Both the position numbers and the translations under genes were made by a program. This document shows positions 40,420 through 49,293 of a stretch of 64,000 nucleotides of DNA, piece after piece. The notes beneath the pieces were generated by a model. The model was not told the origin of the DNA and made no database searches. It was given only the letters and a program-made list of their open reading frames with translations. Every line of letters starts with the position of its first letter. Within the stretch, counting starts at the first letter, position 1. The DNA is from Streptomyces sp. CB01635 (lineage in GTDB: Bacteria; Actinomycetota; Actinomycetes; Streptomycetales; Streptomycetaceae): assembly GCF_002803065.1 (NCBI RefSeq), contig NZ_NNBL01000037.1, positions 1 through 64,000 on the forward strand. The letters run 5' to 3'.

Positions 40420-42297
40420 ATGCGCTCATTCAGGTCAACGGCCGCCGCCGTCCTCGTCCTCGCGGCGGCGCTCACCGGCTGCACGCACGAGGGCGGCAGC
40501 ATCGCCATGGGGCCGACCGGCGGCACCCCCGTGGAGGGCGGCACGGCCACGATGGCCCTGCCTCCCGCGGCCACGCCGAACTGGATCTTCCCGATCGGCG
40601 CGCCCGGCTACGGGGCCTCGTACAACTACGCCATCCAGACCCTGCTGTTCATGCCGGTCTACGACGCCGTGCAGCTCAAGGGCGGGCTGACCACGCACGG
40701 CCCGAGCACGCTCGGCCTCGAACCGAAGTACAGCGACGGCAACAAGACGGTGACCGTGCCGCTGCGCGAGGGCGTGAAGTGGTCCGACGGGAAGCCCGTC
40801 ACCTCCCGCGACCTCGAGTTCTGGTTCAACCTCGTCAAGGCCGACAAGGCGGACTGGGGCAGCTATTCGGTCGGCACGATGCCGGACAACGTGAAGCGGT
40901 TCGAGGTCGTCGACGACCACACGGTGCGACTGCACCTCGACCGGGCGTACAACCCTGACTGGTTCACGGCCAACCAGCTCACGCTGATGCGGGCCTTGCC
41001 CCAGCACGCCTGGGACGCCACGACCGACGGCGGCAGGGTCGGCGACCACGACCGCACCACCAAGGGCGCCAAAGCCGTCTTCGCCCGGCTCACGCGGCAC
41101 GCCAAGAGCCTCGGCTCGTACGGCAGCGACCCGCTCTGGACGACGGTCAACGGCCCCTGGAAGCTGGCAGGTTGGCGGGACAGCGGCCAGGTGACCATCG
41201 TCCCGAACGAGAAGTTCACCGGCCCCGACTCCGAGCGGCCGCACCTGGACAAGGTCGTCTTCAAGCCCTTCACCACCGCCGACTCGGAGTACAACGTGCT
41301 GCGCTCCGGCGGCGTCGACTACGGATACATACCGCCGTCCGTCATGGCGCAGAAGGCGAAGTTCGAGGACAAGGGGTACCGCGTCGATCCGTGGGAGGGC
41401 TGGGCGGCGACGTACATCGTCTACAACTTCAACTCCACCCACGCCGGGCCCCTGATGAGCCAGCTGTACATCCGGCAGGCGATGCAGCACCTCGTCGACC
41501 AGAAGGCGATGAGCGACGTCATCTGGCAAGGCAGCGCCACACCGACGCTCGGCCCGGTGCCGGTGACACCGAAGAGCCAGTATTTGTCCCCCGCCATGGC
41601 GAAGAACCGGTACCCGTTCTCCGTACGCACGGCGCGTGAGCTGCTCTCCGCGCACGGCTGGAAGACGCGCGACGGCATCGCACGCTGCGCACGCCCCGGC
41701 ACCGGCGACGACGAGTGCGGCGCCGGCGTCAAGGAGAACGCTCCGCTGGAGATGACCCTGCTCTCGCAGTCGGGCTCCACCGAGACGACGAACATGATGC
41801 AGGAGCTGAAGTCGTCGCTCAGCCGGGCGGGCATCGACCTGACCGTACGTCAGCAGCCCCTGAACTCCGTGCTCGGCAACTCCGTGCCGTGCACCGCCAA
41901 GGCACCGGGCTGCGACTGGGACATGTCGTTCTTCGGTACGGCCGGCAGCTGGTACTACCCGCTCAACCCGAGCGGCGAGCAGCTCTTCTCCACGGGCGCC
42001 TCGGCCAACTTCGGCAACTACAGCGACAGGAAGGCCGACCGGATCATCCGGGCCGTGCAGTACTCGCCGGACATGAAGGCCGTGCACGAGTACGGCGAGT
42101 ACCTCGCCGGGCAGCTGCCGGTGATGTGGATGCCGAACCCCGCGTACCAGGTGTCGGTGATCCGCAACGACCTGCGGGGCATCGAGCAGAACCCGACCGT
42201 CACGTTCGCGCCGCAGCACTGGTACTTCGTCAAGAACGACAAGCAGCACACGAACGACACGAACAACCAGCACGCCAAGAAGGGAGCCGCGAAGTGA
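40420..42297 (+). CDS. ABC transporter substrate-binding lipoprotein (oligopeptide type)
   Basis: A 625-residue SBP family 5 lipoprotein. The signal peptide ends in the lipobox LTGC, with the lipidated Cys at residue 21. Family 5 text includes VPLREGVKWSDGKPVTSRDLEFWFNLVKA and IRQAMQHLVDQKAM. It should capture peptides or similar solutes outside the cell for the permeases that follow. GGAGG precedes the ATG. The stop overlaps the first permease start (GTGA). A TTGACT/TAGCGT promoter lies upstream and a ROK regulator gene is divergent. Confidence 0.93.
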   Translation: MRSFRSTAAAVLVLAAALTGCTHEGGSIAMGPTGGTPVEGGTATMALPPAATPNWIFPIGAPGYGASYNYAIQTLLFMPVYDAVQLKGGLTTHGPSTLGLEPKYSDGNKTVTVPLREGVKWSDGKPVTSRDLEFWFNLVKADKADWGSYSVGTMPDNVKRFEVVDDHTVRLHLDRAYNPDWFTANQLTLMRALPQHAWDATTDGGRVGDHDRTTKGAKAVFARLTRHAKSLGSYGSDPLWTTVNGPWKLAGWRDSGQVTIVPNEKFTGPDSERPHLDKVVFKPFTTADSEYNVLRSGGVDYGYIPPSVMAQKAKFEDKGYRVDPWEGWAATYIVYNFNSTHAGPLMSQLYIRQAMQHLVDQKAMSDVIWQGSATPTLGPVPVTPKSQYLSPAMAKNRYPFSVRTARELLSAHGWKTRDGIARCARPGTGDDECGAGVKENAPLEMTLLSQSGSTETTNMMQELKSSLSRAGIDLTVRQQPLNSVLGNSVPCTAKAPGCDWDMSFFGTAGSWYYPLNPSGEQLFSTGASANFGNYSDRKADRIIRAVQYSPDMKAVHEYGEYLAGQLPVMWMPNPAYQVSVIRNDLRGIEQNPTVTFAPQHWYFVKNDKQHTNDTNNQHAKKGAAK

Positions 42298-43244
42298 CCG
42301 GCTTTCTGGTCAAGCGCTTCCTGCAGGCCCTCGTCGTCCTGTTCCTGGTCTCGGTGATCGTCTTCACCCTCCTGCACCTGCTGCCGGGCGGCCCGGCCCG
42401 CGCCATCCTCGGCCCGAAGGGCACCCCGCAGCAGATCGAGTACTTCAACCACCAGCAGGGCTACGACCGTTCGCTGCCGATGCAGTACGTGATGTATCTG
42501 AAGCGGCTGTTCACCGGCGACCTCGGCGACTCGTACAAGCTCAACTCGCCGGTCTTCGACCTGCTCAAGCAGCGCCTGCCGAAGACGCTGCTCCTGACGG
42601 TCCTGTCCACGGCCCTCGCCGTCGTCATCGCCGTCCCGCTGGGCCTGCTCCAGGCCGTGCGGCGCGGCAAGGCCTCGGACTACGCGCTCACCGGGCTCGC
42701 CTTCCTGCTGTACGCGACGCCCGTCTTCTTCCTCGGCCTCATCATGATCATCCTGTTCGCGCAGGTCATGCCGATCTTTCCGGCGGAGGCACCGCAGGGT
42801 GAGACGATCGGTCAACTCCTCGGCGATTTCACAGGGTTGATCCTGCCGGTCGTGACGATGGCCTTCGGCATCGTGGCGATGTTCAGCCGCTACATGCGCT
42901 CCGCCGTGCTCGACAACCTCACCGAGGAATACGTCCGCACAGCCATGGCGAAGGGCCAGTCCAGCCGGCGGATCATGATCAGGCACGTCCTGCGCAACGC
43001 CCTGATCCCGCTCGCGACCCTGCTCGGGCTCTACCTCCCGACCTTGTTCAGCGGCGCTCTCGTCGTCGAGTCGATGTTCAACTACCCGGGCATGGGGCTG
43101 CTGTTCTGGAACGCGGCCCAGGGCTCCGACTTCCCGGTCCTCCTCGGCGTGACCCTCGTCGTCGGCATCGCCACGGTCCTCGGCTCGCTGCTCACCGACA
43201 TCCTGTACGCCGTCCTCGACCCCCGGATCCGGAGCGTGGCATGA
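42294..43244 (+). CDS. ABC transporter permease (DppB/OppB type)
   Basis: A 316-residue inner-membrane permease with six transmembrane helices. The N-terminal VKRFLQALVVLFLVSVIVFTLLHLLPGGPA is diagnostic of the DppB/OppB group, and the EAA loop is seen as EEYVRTAMAKGQSSRRIMIRH-like text. The GTG start overlaps the preceding stop and its own stop overlaps the second permease start (ATGA). It forms half of the membrane channel. Confidence 0.95.
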   Translation: MTGFLVKRFLQALVVLFLVSVIVFTLLHLLPGGPARAILGPKGTPQQIEYFNHQQGYDRSLPMQYVMYLKRLFTGDLGDSYKLNSPVFDLLKQRLPKTLLLTVLSTALAVVIAVPLGLLQAVRRGKASDYALTGLAFLLYATPVFFLGLIMIILFAQVMPIFPAEAPQGETIGQLLGDFTGLILPVVTMAFGIVAMFSRYMRSAVLDNLTEEYVRTAMAKGQSSRRIMIRHVLRNALIPLATLLGLYLPTLFSGALVVESMFNYPGMGLLFWNAAQGSDFPVLLGVTLVVGIATVLGSLLTDILYAVLDPRIRSVA

Positions 43245-44146
43245 GTACGTCCGCCGTCCTTCCCGTCCAGCCGGGCCAGGAGGAAGCCGCGCAGGCCACC
43301 CCCTCCCTCGCCCGCCGCACCCTGCGCGTCTTCACCGGCAACAAGCTGGCCCTGACGGGCGTCGTGGTCCTGGTCCTGCTGCTGGCCTTCTGCTACCTGG
43401 GCCCACTCGTCCATCCGACCGAGCAGATCCACACGGATCTCGCGCAGGCGAACCTGTCCCCCGGCACCGCCGGACACCTTCTCGGCACCACCGACCTCGG
43501 GTACGACCTGCTCGGCCGGCTCATGGTCGCCGGGCGGACCTCGCTCGAAATCGGCCTGGCGGCAGGCCTGTTGGCGACACTGTTCGGCACCGTGTACGGG
43601 GCGGTCGCCGGGTACTTCGGCGGCTGGGTCGACGCCGCGATGATGCGGGTCACCGACGCGGCGCTCGCCATCCCCGCGATGTTCCTGCTCGTCGTGGTCG
43701 CCGCGATCATCACACCCAGCAAGGGCGTCCTCATCCTGATCATCGCCGGGGTCGCCTGGCTCTCCCCCGCCCGCCTGGTGCGCGGCGAGGCGCTGTCGCT
43801 GCGCAACCGGGAGTACGTCCAGGCCATGCGGATGATGGGCGGCGGCGGCATGCGGGCCGTGTTCAGGCACATCGTGCCGAACACGATCGGCACGGTCATC
43901 GTGAACTGCACGTTCCAGATCGCCGACGCCATCCTCTACGTCAGTTATCTCGCGTTCCTCGGGCTCAGCATCCCGCCGCCGTCGGCCGACTGGGGCTCGA
44001 TGCTGTCCGCCGGCATCACCTATACGCAGAACGGCTACTGGTGGCTGATCTTCCCGCCGGGCATCGCGATCGTGCTGGTCGTCGCCGCGTTCAACTTCAT
44101 CGGTGACGGGCTGCGTGACGCGTTCGAAGTACGGCTGCGGAAGTAA
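43241..44146 (+). CDS. ABC transporter permease (DppC/OppC type)
   Basis: A 301-residue permease with an N-terminal helix and five more. LLGTTDLGYDLLGRLMVAGRTSLEIGLAAG is the DppC/OppC signature and the EAA loop is REYVQAMRMMGGGGMRAVFRHIVPN. It pairs with the upstream permease. The next gene starts 27 nt later. Confidence 0.95.
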   Translation: MSTSAVLPVQPGQEEAAQATPSLARRTLRVFTGNKLALTGVVVLVLLLAFCYLGPLVHPTEQIHTDLAQANLSPGTAGHLLGTTDLGYDLLGRLMVAGRTSLEIGLAAGLLATLFGTVYGAVAGYFGGWVDAAMMRVTDAALAIPAMFLLVVVAAIITPSKGVLILIIAGVAWLSPARLVRGEALSLRNREYVQAMRMMGGGGMRAVFRHIVPNTIGTVIVNCTFQIADAILYVSYLAFLGLSIPPPSADWGSMLSAGITYTQNGYWWLIFPPGIAIVLVVAAFNFIGDGLRDAFEVRLRK

Positions 44147-44173
44147 GGGACCGAGGCATTGAGGAAGACAGAC

Positions 44174-46225
44174 ATGACCGAGCCCCTGCTCAGGATCGAC
44201 GACCTGCGCGTCGACATCGCCACCCGCGACCGCACCGTCCACGCCCTCGACGGTATCTCCCTCGACCTGGCCGCCGGTGAGGCGCTCGGCGTCGTCGGCG
44301 AGTCCGGCTGCGGCAAGACGATGACGGCGCTCAGCGTCCTCGGACTGCTGCCGCCCGGCGGTCGGATCACCGCCGGGCGCGTCCTGTTCGACGGAGCGGA
44401 CCTGGCCGCCGCGCCCGCCCCCGTCCTCCAGGACGTACGCGGCAACACCGTCGGCATGGTCTTCCAGGACCCGCTGACCTCGCTCAACCCGACCATGACG
44501 ATCGGCCGGCAGGTCGCCGAGCCGCTCCTCCTGCACCGCGGCGTCTCCCGCAAGGAGGCCTGGGCGCGGGCCGAGGAGACCCTCCGGCTCGTCGGCATGC
44601 CGCAGCCCGCCGAGCGCATGAAGGCGTATCCGCACCAGCTGTCGGGCGGCATGCGCCAGCGCGTCGCCATCGCGATGGCGCTGGTCTGCGAGCCGAAGCT
44701 GCTCATCGCCGACGAGCCGACGACCGCGCTCGACGTGACGACCCAGCACCAGATCCTGGAGCTGATCGACGACCTGCGCGAGCGGCTCGGCATGGCCATG
44801 ATCCTTGTCACGCACGACCTCGGCGTCATCGCGAACCGCGTGGACCGCGTCGCCGTCATGTACGCCGGCAAAGTGGCCGAACAGGGCGACGTGCGCGACC
44901 TGTTCGCCCGCCCGCGCCACCGCTACACGGAGGCCCTGTTCGCGGCGCTTCCGGAGCGGGCGGGCGACGGCGGTACCGAACTGCACACGATCCCCGGGCT
45001 GCCGCCGAACCTGACGGTGCGGCCGGAGGGCTGCCGGTTCGCGCCGCGCTGCCTGTTCGCCACGGACGAGTGCCGCGCCCAGGAGCCGCCGCTCGCCGAC
45101 GACGAACTACGGGGAGCGGAGCACCGGTTCGCCTGCTTCCATCCCGTGCCCGACGTGTCCGGGGACGGCGAGACGGCCGGCGTCATCGCCCCCGCCGCCA
45201 TCCCCGCACAGTCGGCCCCCGGCGCGACGCTTCTCGAACTCGACGGTCTCGTCAAGGAGTTCCCGCTCAAGGGCGGCCCGTTCTCGCGCAGCCGTGGCAC
45301 GGTCAGTGCGGTGGGCGGGGTGTCGCTGACCATCCGCAAGGGCGAGACGTTCGGCATGGTCGGCGAGTCCGGGTGCGGCAAGACGACGCTCGGCCGGATC
45401 GTCGCGGGCCTGGAGGACCCGACGGCCGGTTCGGTGCGCTTCGGCGGCAAGGACCTCGCGGGCCTCACGCGGGCGGGGCGCCGGGCGCACCGCCGCCGGA
45501 TCCAGCTCATGTTCCAGGACTCGACCGCGGCCATGGACCCGCGGATGCGGGTCGGCGAGATCCTGCGCGAACCCCTCGTCATCCAGGGCGTCGGCAGTCG
45601 CGCCGAGCAGGAGGCGCAGATCGACGGGCTCCTCGACGCCGTGGGGCTGCCGCGGGGCGCCGTCCACCGCTATCCGCACGAGTTCTCCGGAGGTCAGCGC
45701 CAACGCCTGGGGCTGGCACGGGCGTTGACGCTGTCGCCCGATCTGGTGGTCGCCGACGAGCCGGTGTCCGCGCTCGACGTGTCCGTGCAGGCGCAGATCC
45801 TCAACCTGATGCGGGAGCTCCAGCGCGAGCGCGGCCTGACGTATCTGTTCATCTCGCACGACCTCGCGGTGGTGCGCTATCTCGCCGACACCGTGGGCGT
45901 GATGTACCTCGGCAAGCTCGTCGAGACCGGTCCCGCGGAGGAGGTGTACGCGCGGCCGCTGCATCCGTACACGCGGGGTCTGCTCGACACCGTCAACGTG
46001 CCCGATCCGTCGGCCGCCGCCGGTTCCGGGGCTCCTCTTACAGGTGAGACGCCGTCCGCTGCGAAGCCTCCGTCGGGGTGCCGGTTCCGCACCCGCTGCC
46101 CGCTCGCGCGGGACGTCTGCGCCGAGGTCGAGCCGCCGGTCGCGGCGCCGCGCGGAGCCGGCCACCAGGTGGCCTGTCACTTCCCGCTGCCGGTGCCGGA
46201 GGAAGCGGCCGCCCAGCCGGTGTGA
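44174..46225 (+). CDS. Fused two-domain peptide ABC transporter ATPase (DppD-DppF)
   Basis: A 683-residue protein joining both ATPases of an oligopeptide importer. Each half has a Walker A GESGCGKT (residues 42-49 and about 397-404), ABC signatures QLSGGMRQR and FSGGQRQR, Walker B ending LIADEPTTALD and VVADEPVSALD, and the oligopeptide-type C-terminal extension with Cys pairs (CRFAPRCLFATDEC and CRFRTRCPLARDVC), likely an iron-sulfur or metal site. The start at 44174 has GAGGAAG upstream. Fusion guarantees equal amounts of the two ATPases. Confidence 0.95.
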   Translation: MTEPLLRIDDLRVDIATRDRTVHALDGISLDLAAGEALGVVGESGCGKTMTALSVLGLLPPGGRITAGRVLFDGADLAAAPAPVLQDVRGNTVGMVFQDPLTSLNPTMTIGRQVAEPLLLHRGVSRKEAWARAEETLRLVGMPQPAERMKAYPHQLSGGMRQRVAIAMALVCEPKLLIADEPTTALDVTTQHQILELIDDLRERLGMAMILVTHDLGVIANRVDRVAVMYAGKVAEQGDVRDLFARPRHRYTEALFAALPERAGDGGTELHTIPGLPPNLTVRPEGCRFAPRCLFATDECRAQEPPLADDELRGAEHRFACFHPVPDVSGDGETAGVIAPAAIPAQSAPGATLLELDGLVKEFPLKGGPFSRSRGTVSAVGGVSLTIRKGETFGMVGESGCGKTTLGRIVAGLEDPTAGSVRFGGKDLAGLTRAGRRAHRRRIQLMFQDSTAAMDPRMRVGEILREPLVIQGVGSRAEQEAQIDGLLDAVGLPRGAVHRYPHEFSGGQRQRLGLARALTLSPDLVVADEPVSALDVSVQAQILNLMRELQRERGLTYLFISHDLAVVRYLADTVGVMYLGKLVETGPAEEVYARPLHPYTRGLLDTVNVPDPSAAAGSGAPLTGETPSAAKPPSGCRFRTRCPLARDVCAEVEPPVAAPRGAGHQVACHFPLPVPEEAAAQPV

Positions 46226-46317
46226 CCTGCGGCGACGCCAGCTCTGGGGGTGACTGTCAGTGGTCGGGTGCAGACTGGGCCGTACCTGAGACAACGGCGT
46301 CCTCGGAGGTGTCCGGC

Positions 46318-47406
46318 ATGACCGAAGTGCTGCTGACGGTTGGCACGCGCAAGGGGCTTTTCATCGGCCGCAGGCGGGGCGGCGGCGCGTGGGAGTTCGA
46401 CGAAGGCCCGTACTTCAACTCGCAGGCCGTGTACTCGGTGGCGATCGACACGCGGGGCGACGTCCCACGGCTCCTTGCGGGCGGGGACAGTGCGCACTTC
46501 GGCCCGTCGGTCTTCCACTCCGACGACCTGGGCCGTACGTGGACCGAGCCGTCGCACCCCGCCGTCAAGTTCCCGAAGGACACGGGGGCCTCGCTGGAGC
46601 GCGTGTGGCAACTGCATCCGGCCGCCGCCGAGCGGGACGTGGTGTACGCGGGCACCGAGCCGGCAGCGCTCTACCGCTCCGAGGACCGGGGCGAGACGTT
46701 CGATCTCGTGCGTCCGCTGTGGGAGCACCCGACGCGGTCGAAGTGGGTGCCCGGCGGCGGCGGTGAGGGCCTGCACACGGTGATCACCGATCCCCGTGAC
46801 GCGAGCGCGGTGACGGTCGCGGTGTCCACGGCCGGGGTGTTCCGCACGCGGGACGGCGGACAGAGCTGGCAGCCCGCCAACTCCGGGGTCTCCGCGGTCT
46901 TCCTGCCGGATCCGAACCCCGAGTTCGGCCAGTGCGTCCACAAGGTCACGCAGGACGCGGCCGACCCGGACCGCCTCTACCTCCAGAACCACTGGGGGGT
47001 CTACCGCAGCGACGACGGCGGCTCCCGGTGGAACGACATCGGAGCGGGCCTCCCCTCGACGTTCGGCTTCGCCGCCGCCGCGCATCCGCACCGCGGGGAC
47101 ACGGCGTACGTGTTCCCGATCAACGCCGACTCGGACCGCGTGCCCGCCGAGAGGCACTGCCGCGTCTTCCGTACCGAGGACGCGGGCAGGTCCTGGGAGC
47201 CGCTGACGGCGGGGCTCCCGCAGGGCGATCACTACGGGACGGTGCTGCGCGACGCGATGTGCACGGACGACTCCGACCCGGCGGGCGTGTACTTCGGCAA
47301 TCGCAACGGCGAGGTGTACGCGTCGGCCGACGACGGGGACAGCTGGCGGCAGTTGGCCTCCCATCTGCCGGACGTGCTGTGTGTGCGAGCGGCCGTGGTC
47401 GGTTGA
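46318..47406 (+). CDS. Asp-box (BNR) beta-propeller protein
   Basis: A 362-residue cytoplasmic propeller related to sialidase/VPS10-like folds. Asp-box motifs (S-x-D-x-G-x-T/S-W) repeat: SDDLGRTW, SEDRGETF, TRDGGQSW, SDDGGSRW, TEDAGRSW and SADDGDSW. There is no signal peptide, and sialidase catalytic residues are not evident, so it should not be called a sialidase. GGAGG lies 7 nt before ATG. It follows the peptide transporter by 92 nt in the same direction and may or may not belong to that transcript. Confidence 0.82.
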   Translation: MTEVLLTVGTRKGLFIGRRRGGGAWEFDEGPYFNSQAVYSVAIDTRGDVPRLLAGGDSAHFGPSVFHSDDLGRTWTEPSHPAVKFPKDTGASLERVWQLHPAAAERDVVYAGTEPAALYRSEDRGETFDLVRPLWEHPTRSKWVPGGGGEGLHTVITDPRDASAVTVAVSTAGVFRTRDGGQSWQPANSGVSAVFLPDPNPEFGQCVHKVTQDAADPDRLYLQNHWGVYRSDDGGSRWNDIGAGLPSTFGFAAAAHPHRGDTAYVFPINADSDRVPAERHCRVFRTEDAGRSWEPLTAGLPQGDHYGTVLRDAMCTDDSDPAGVYFGNRNGEVYASADDGDSWRQLASHLPDVLCVRAAVVG

Positions 47407-47433
47407 TCGGCCCGTCCGTCACGGCAGTAGGGT
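47403..47433 (+). promoter_or_regulatory. Probable leaderless promoter of the ung gene
   Basis: TTGATC (47403-47408), 19 nt, TAGGGT (47428-47433) ends 7 nt before the GTG start. No Shine-Dalgarno is present, so the transcript probably begins at or next to the start codon. Confidence 0.5.
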
Positions 47434-47440
47434 GACGCCC

Positions 47441-48118
47441 GTGGCACCACGACCCTTGCACGAAATCGTAGAAGCCGGCTGGGCCAAGGCCCTCGAACCC
47501 GTCGCGGGACAGATCACCGCCATGGGCGAGTTCCTGCGCGCAGAGATCGCCGCGGGACGCACCTACCTCCCGGCCGGGGCGAACGTGCTGCGCGCGTTCC
47601 AGCAGCCGTTCGACGAGGTGCGGGTCCTGATCGTCGGCCAGGACCCCTATCCGACGCCGGGACATGCCGTCGGGCTCTCGTTCTCGGTCGCGCCCGAGGT
47701 GCGGCCGCTGCCCGGCAGCCTCATCAACATCTATCGCGAGCTGAACACGGACCTGGGCCTGCCCCAGCCGTCGAACGGCGACCTGACGCCCTGGACGCAG
47801 CAGGGCGTGCTCCTGTTGAACAGGGCGCTCACCACGGCCCCGCGCCGGCCCGCCGCACACCGCGGCAAGGGCTGGGAAGAGGTGACGGAGCAGGCGATCA
47901 GGGCGCTGGCCGCGCGCGGCCGCCCGCTCGTGTCCGTCCTGTGGGGCCGCGACGCCCGCAATCTGCGCCCGCTCCTCGGCGACCTGCCGTCCGTGGAGTC
48001 CGCGCATCCCTCCCCCATGTCGGCGGACCGCGGCTTCTTCGGCTCGCGACCGTTCAGCCGGGCCAACGACCTGCTGGCGCGGCAGGGCGGACAGCCGGTG
48101 GACTGGCGGCTGCCGTGA
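47441..48118 (+). CDS. ung: Uracil-DNA glycosylase, family 1
   Basis: A 225-residue DNA repair enzyme that removes uracil from DNA. The catalytic water-activating loop is VGQDPYPTPGHAVGLSFSV, with Asp at residue 68, and the leucine/minor-groove loop is HPSPMSADRGFFGSRPFSRAN, His at residue 189. LLLNRALTTAP and LWGRDARN are also conserved. The GTG start at 47441 gives the family-length protein. Its stop overlaps the start of the BadF-type kinase (GTGA), an unexpected coupling of repair with a sugar kinase. Confidence 0.96.
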   Translation: MAPRPLHEIVEAGWAKALEPVAGQITAMGEFLRAEIAAGRTYLPAGANVLRAFQQPFDEVRVLIVGQDPYPTPGHAVGLSFSVAPEVRPLPGSLINIYRELNTDLGLPQPSNGDLTPWTQQGVLLLNRALTTAPRRPAAHRGKGWEEVTEQAIRALAARGRPLVSVLWGRDARNLRPLLGDLPSVESAHPSPMSADRGFFGSRPFSRANDLLARQGGQPVDWRLP

Positions 48119-49161
48119 CGCGGGGGCCCGCCGCTACCGGGCCGGGCGGCGGAGGGAACCCTCCCGCGGGCCCCGGGTGGGTCCTCGGCGTCGACTCCGG
48201 TGGCTCCGGTCTGCGCGTGGCGCTCGCCGCCGCCGGGGACCTCACACGTCCCGAGACGACGGTGTCCCGCGAGCCCGTGCGGACCGGTGCGGCAGGCATC
48301 GACGCCGGGCATCTGCTCGCACAGATCCTTCCGATGGCACGGGAGCTCCTCGCCCGGGTCGGCGACCGCGGCCCGGGCGTCCCGCGGCTGAGCGCGGTCG
48401 CCGTCGGCGCGGCCGGCATGGCCACGCTCGGCGACGGACTGCGGGCCGAGCTCCCGGACGCGCTCGCGGCCGAACTGGGCGTACGGCGGCTCGCGTTGGC
48501 CGCGGACGGTGTCACCGCGTACGCGGGCGCGCTCGGCCAGCGGCCCGGCGCGGTCGTCGCCGCGGGCACCGGCATGATCGCGCTCGGCACGGACCTCGGC
48601 ACCTGGCGCAGGGCCGACGGCTGGGGGCATCTCCTCGGCGACTGCGGGGGCGGCGCGTGGATCGGCCGTGCGGGCCTGGACGCGGCGATGCGGGCGTACG
48701 ACGGACGACGCGGGGGCTCCGCCGCGCTTCTCGCCCTGGCGGAGGAGCGGTTCGGCCCGGTGGCCGGGCTGCCCGCACGCATCTATCCGCGTACGGACCG
48801 TCCCGCCGTCCTTGCCTCCTTCGCGCCGGACGTGGCCCGCGCCGCACTCGACGACTCCGTCGCCGCCGGAATCCTGCGTGCGGCGGCGGGCCATGTCGCC
48901 GAGGCGGCGGCCGCGGTGTGCCCTGCGGGCGACGGCAGTGAAGTGGCGCTCACGGGCGGCCTGTTCAAGATGGGCGAGCCGCTACTCGCCCCGCTCCGTG
49001 CCGAGCTCGCGGAGCAACTCCCGTACGCCGAAGCCGTGTCGGCGACCGGCGACCCCCTGCACGGTGCGCTGGTGATCGCCGCCGCGCTCGCGCTCGACGG
49101 CCTGCTCCTGCCGCGCGACGGCCGCCTCCTCCACGTCCCCGGGGAGGAGGCCGGCCACTGA
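48115..49161 (+). CDS. BadF/BadG-type ATPase, probable N-acetylglucosamine kinase family
   Basis: A 348-residue ASKHA-fold protein. The N-terminal phosphate loop is LGVDSGGSGLRVALAAAG, the second is VVAAGTGMIALGTDLG, and the adenosine region is seen as VALTGGLFKMG. HLLGDCGGGAWIGR is typical of GlcNAc-kinase-like members. It could phosphorylate N-acetylglucosamine or another amino sugar. The GTG start overlaps the ung stop by 4 nt. The first 20 residues are a Gly/Pro-rich lead. Confidence 0.87.
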   Translation: MTRGPAATGPGGGGNPPAGPGWVLGVDSGGSGLRVALAAAGDLTRPETTVSREPVRTGAAGIDAGHLLAQILPMARELLARVGDRGPGVPRLSAVAVGAAGMATLGDGLRAELPDALAAELGVRRLALAADGVTAYAGALGQRPGAVVAAGTGMIALGTDLGTWRRADGWGHLLGDCGGGAWIGRAGLDAAMRAYDGRRGGSAALLALAEERFGPVAGLPARIYPRTDRPAVLASFAPDVARAALDDSVAAGILRAAAGHVAEAAAAVCPAGDGSEVALTGGLFKMGEPLLAPLRAELAEQLPYAEAVSATGDPLHGALVIAAALALDGLLLPRDGRLLHVPGEEAGH

Positions 49162-49279
49162 GGGCGGCCCGTGCGCCCTCTCTGACCTGGACAGTTGAGC
49201 CATTCGTCACCGAAAGGATAAATCCGGACGGATACCGCTCAGCTGCCCCCTCCCCGAGCAAGGGCGACCCGCGAGCCAG

Positions 49280-49285
49280 TAGCAT
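49280..49285 (+). promoter_or_regulatory. -10 hexamer of a probable leaderless transcript (CbiX-like gene)
   Basis: TAGCAT lies 8 nt before the ATG at 49294 with no ribosome site, matching the leaderless layout seen elsewhere here. A convincing -35 is not visible. Confidence 0.45.
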
Positions 49286-49293
49286 GCGGCGGC

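Noticed and set aside
43082..44986. A 634-codon minus-strand frame opposite the ABC permease and ATPase genes
   Set aside because: It lies antisense to clearly identified ABC genes and has no recognisable protein features.
46318..47406. Naming the Asp-box protein a sialidase
   Set aside because: Only structural Asp-boxes are seen; the catalytic Arg triad and Tyr/Glu pair cannot be located and there is no export signal.
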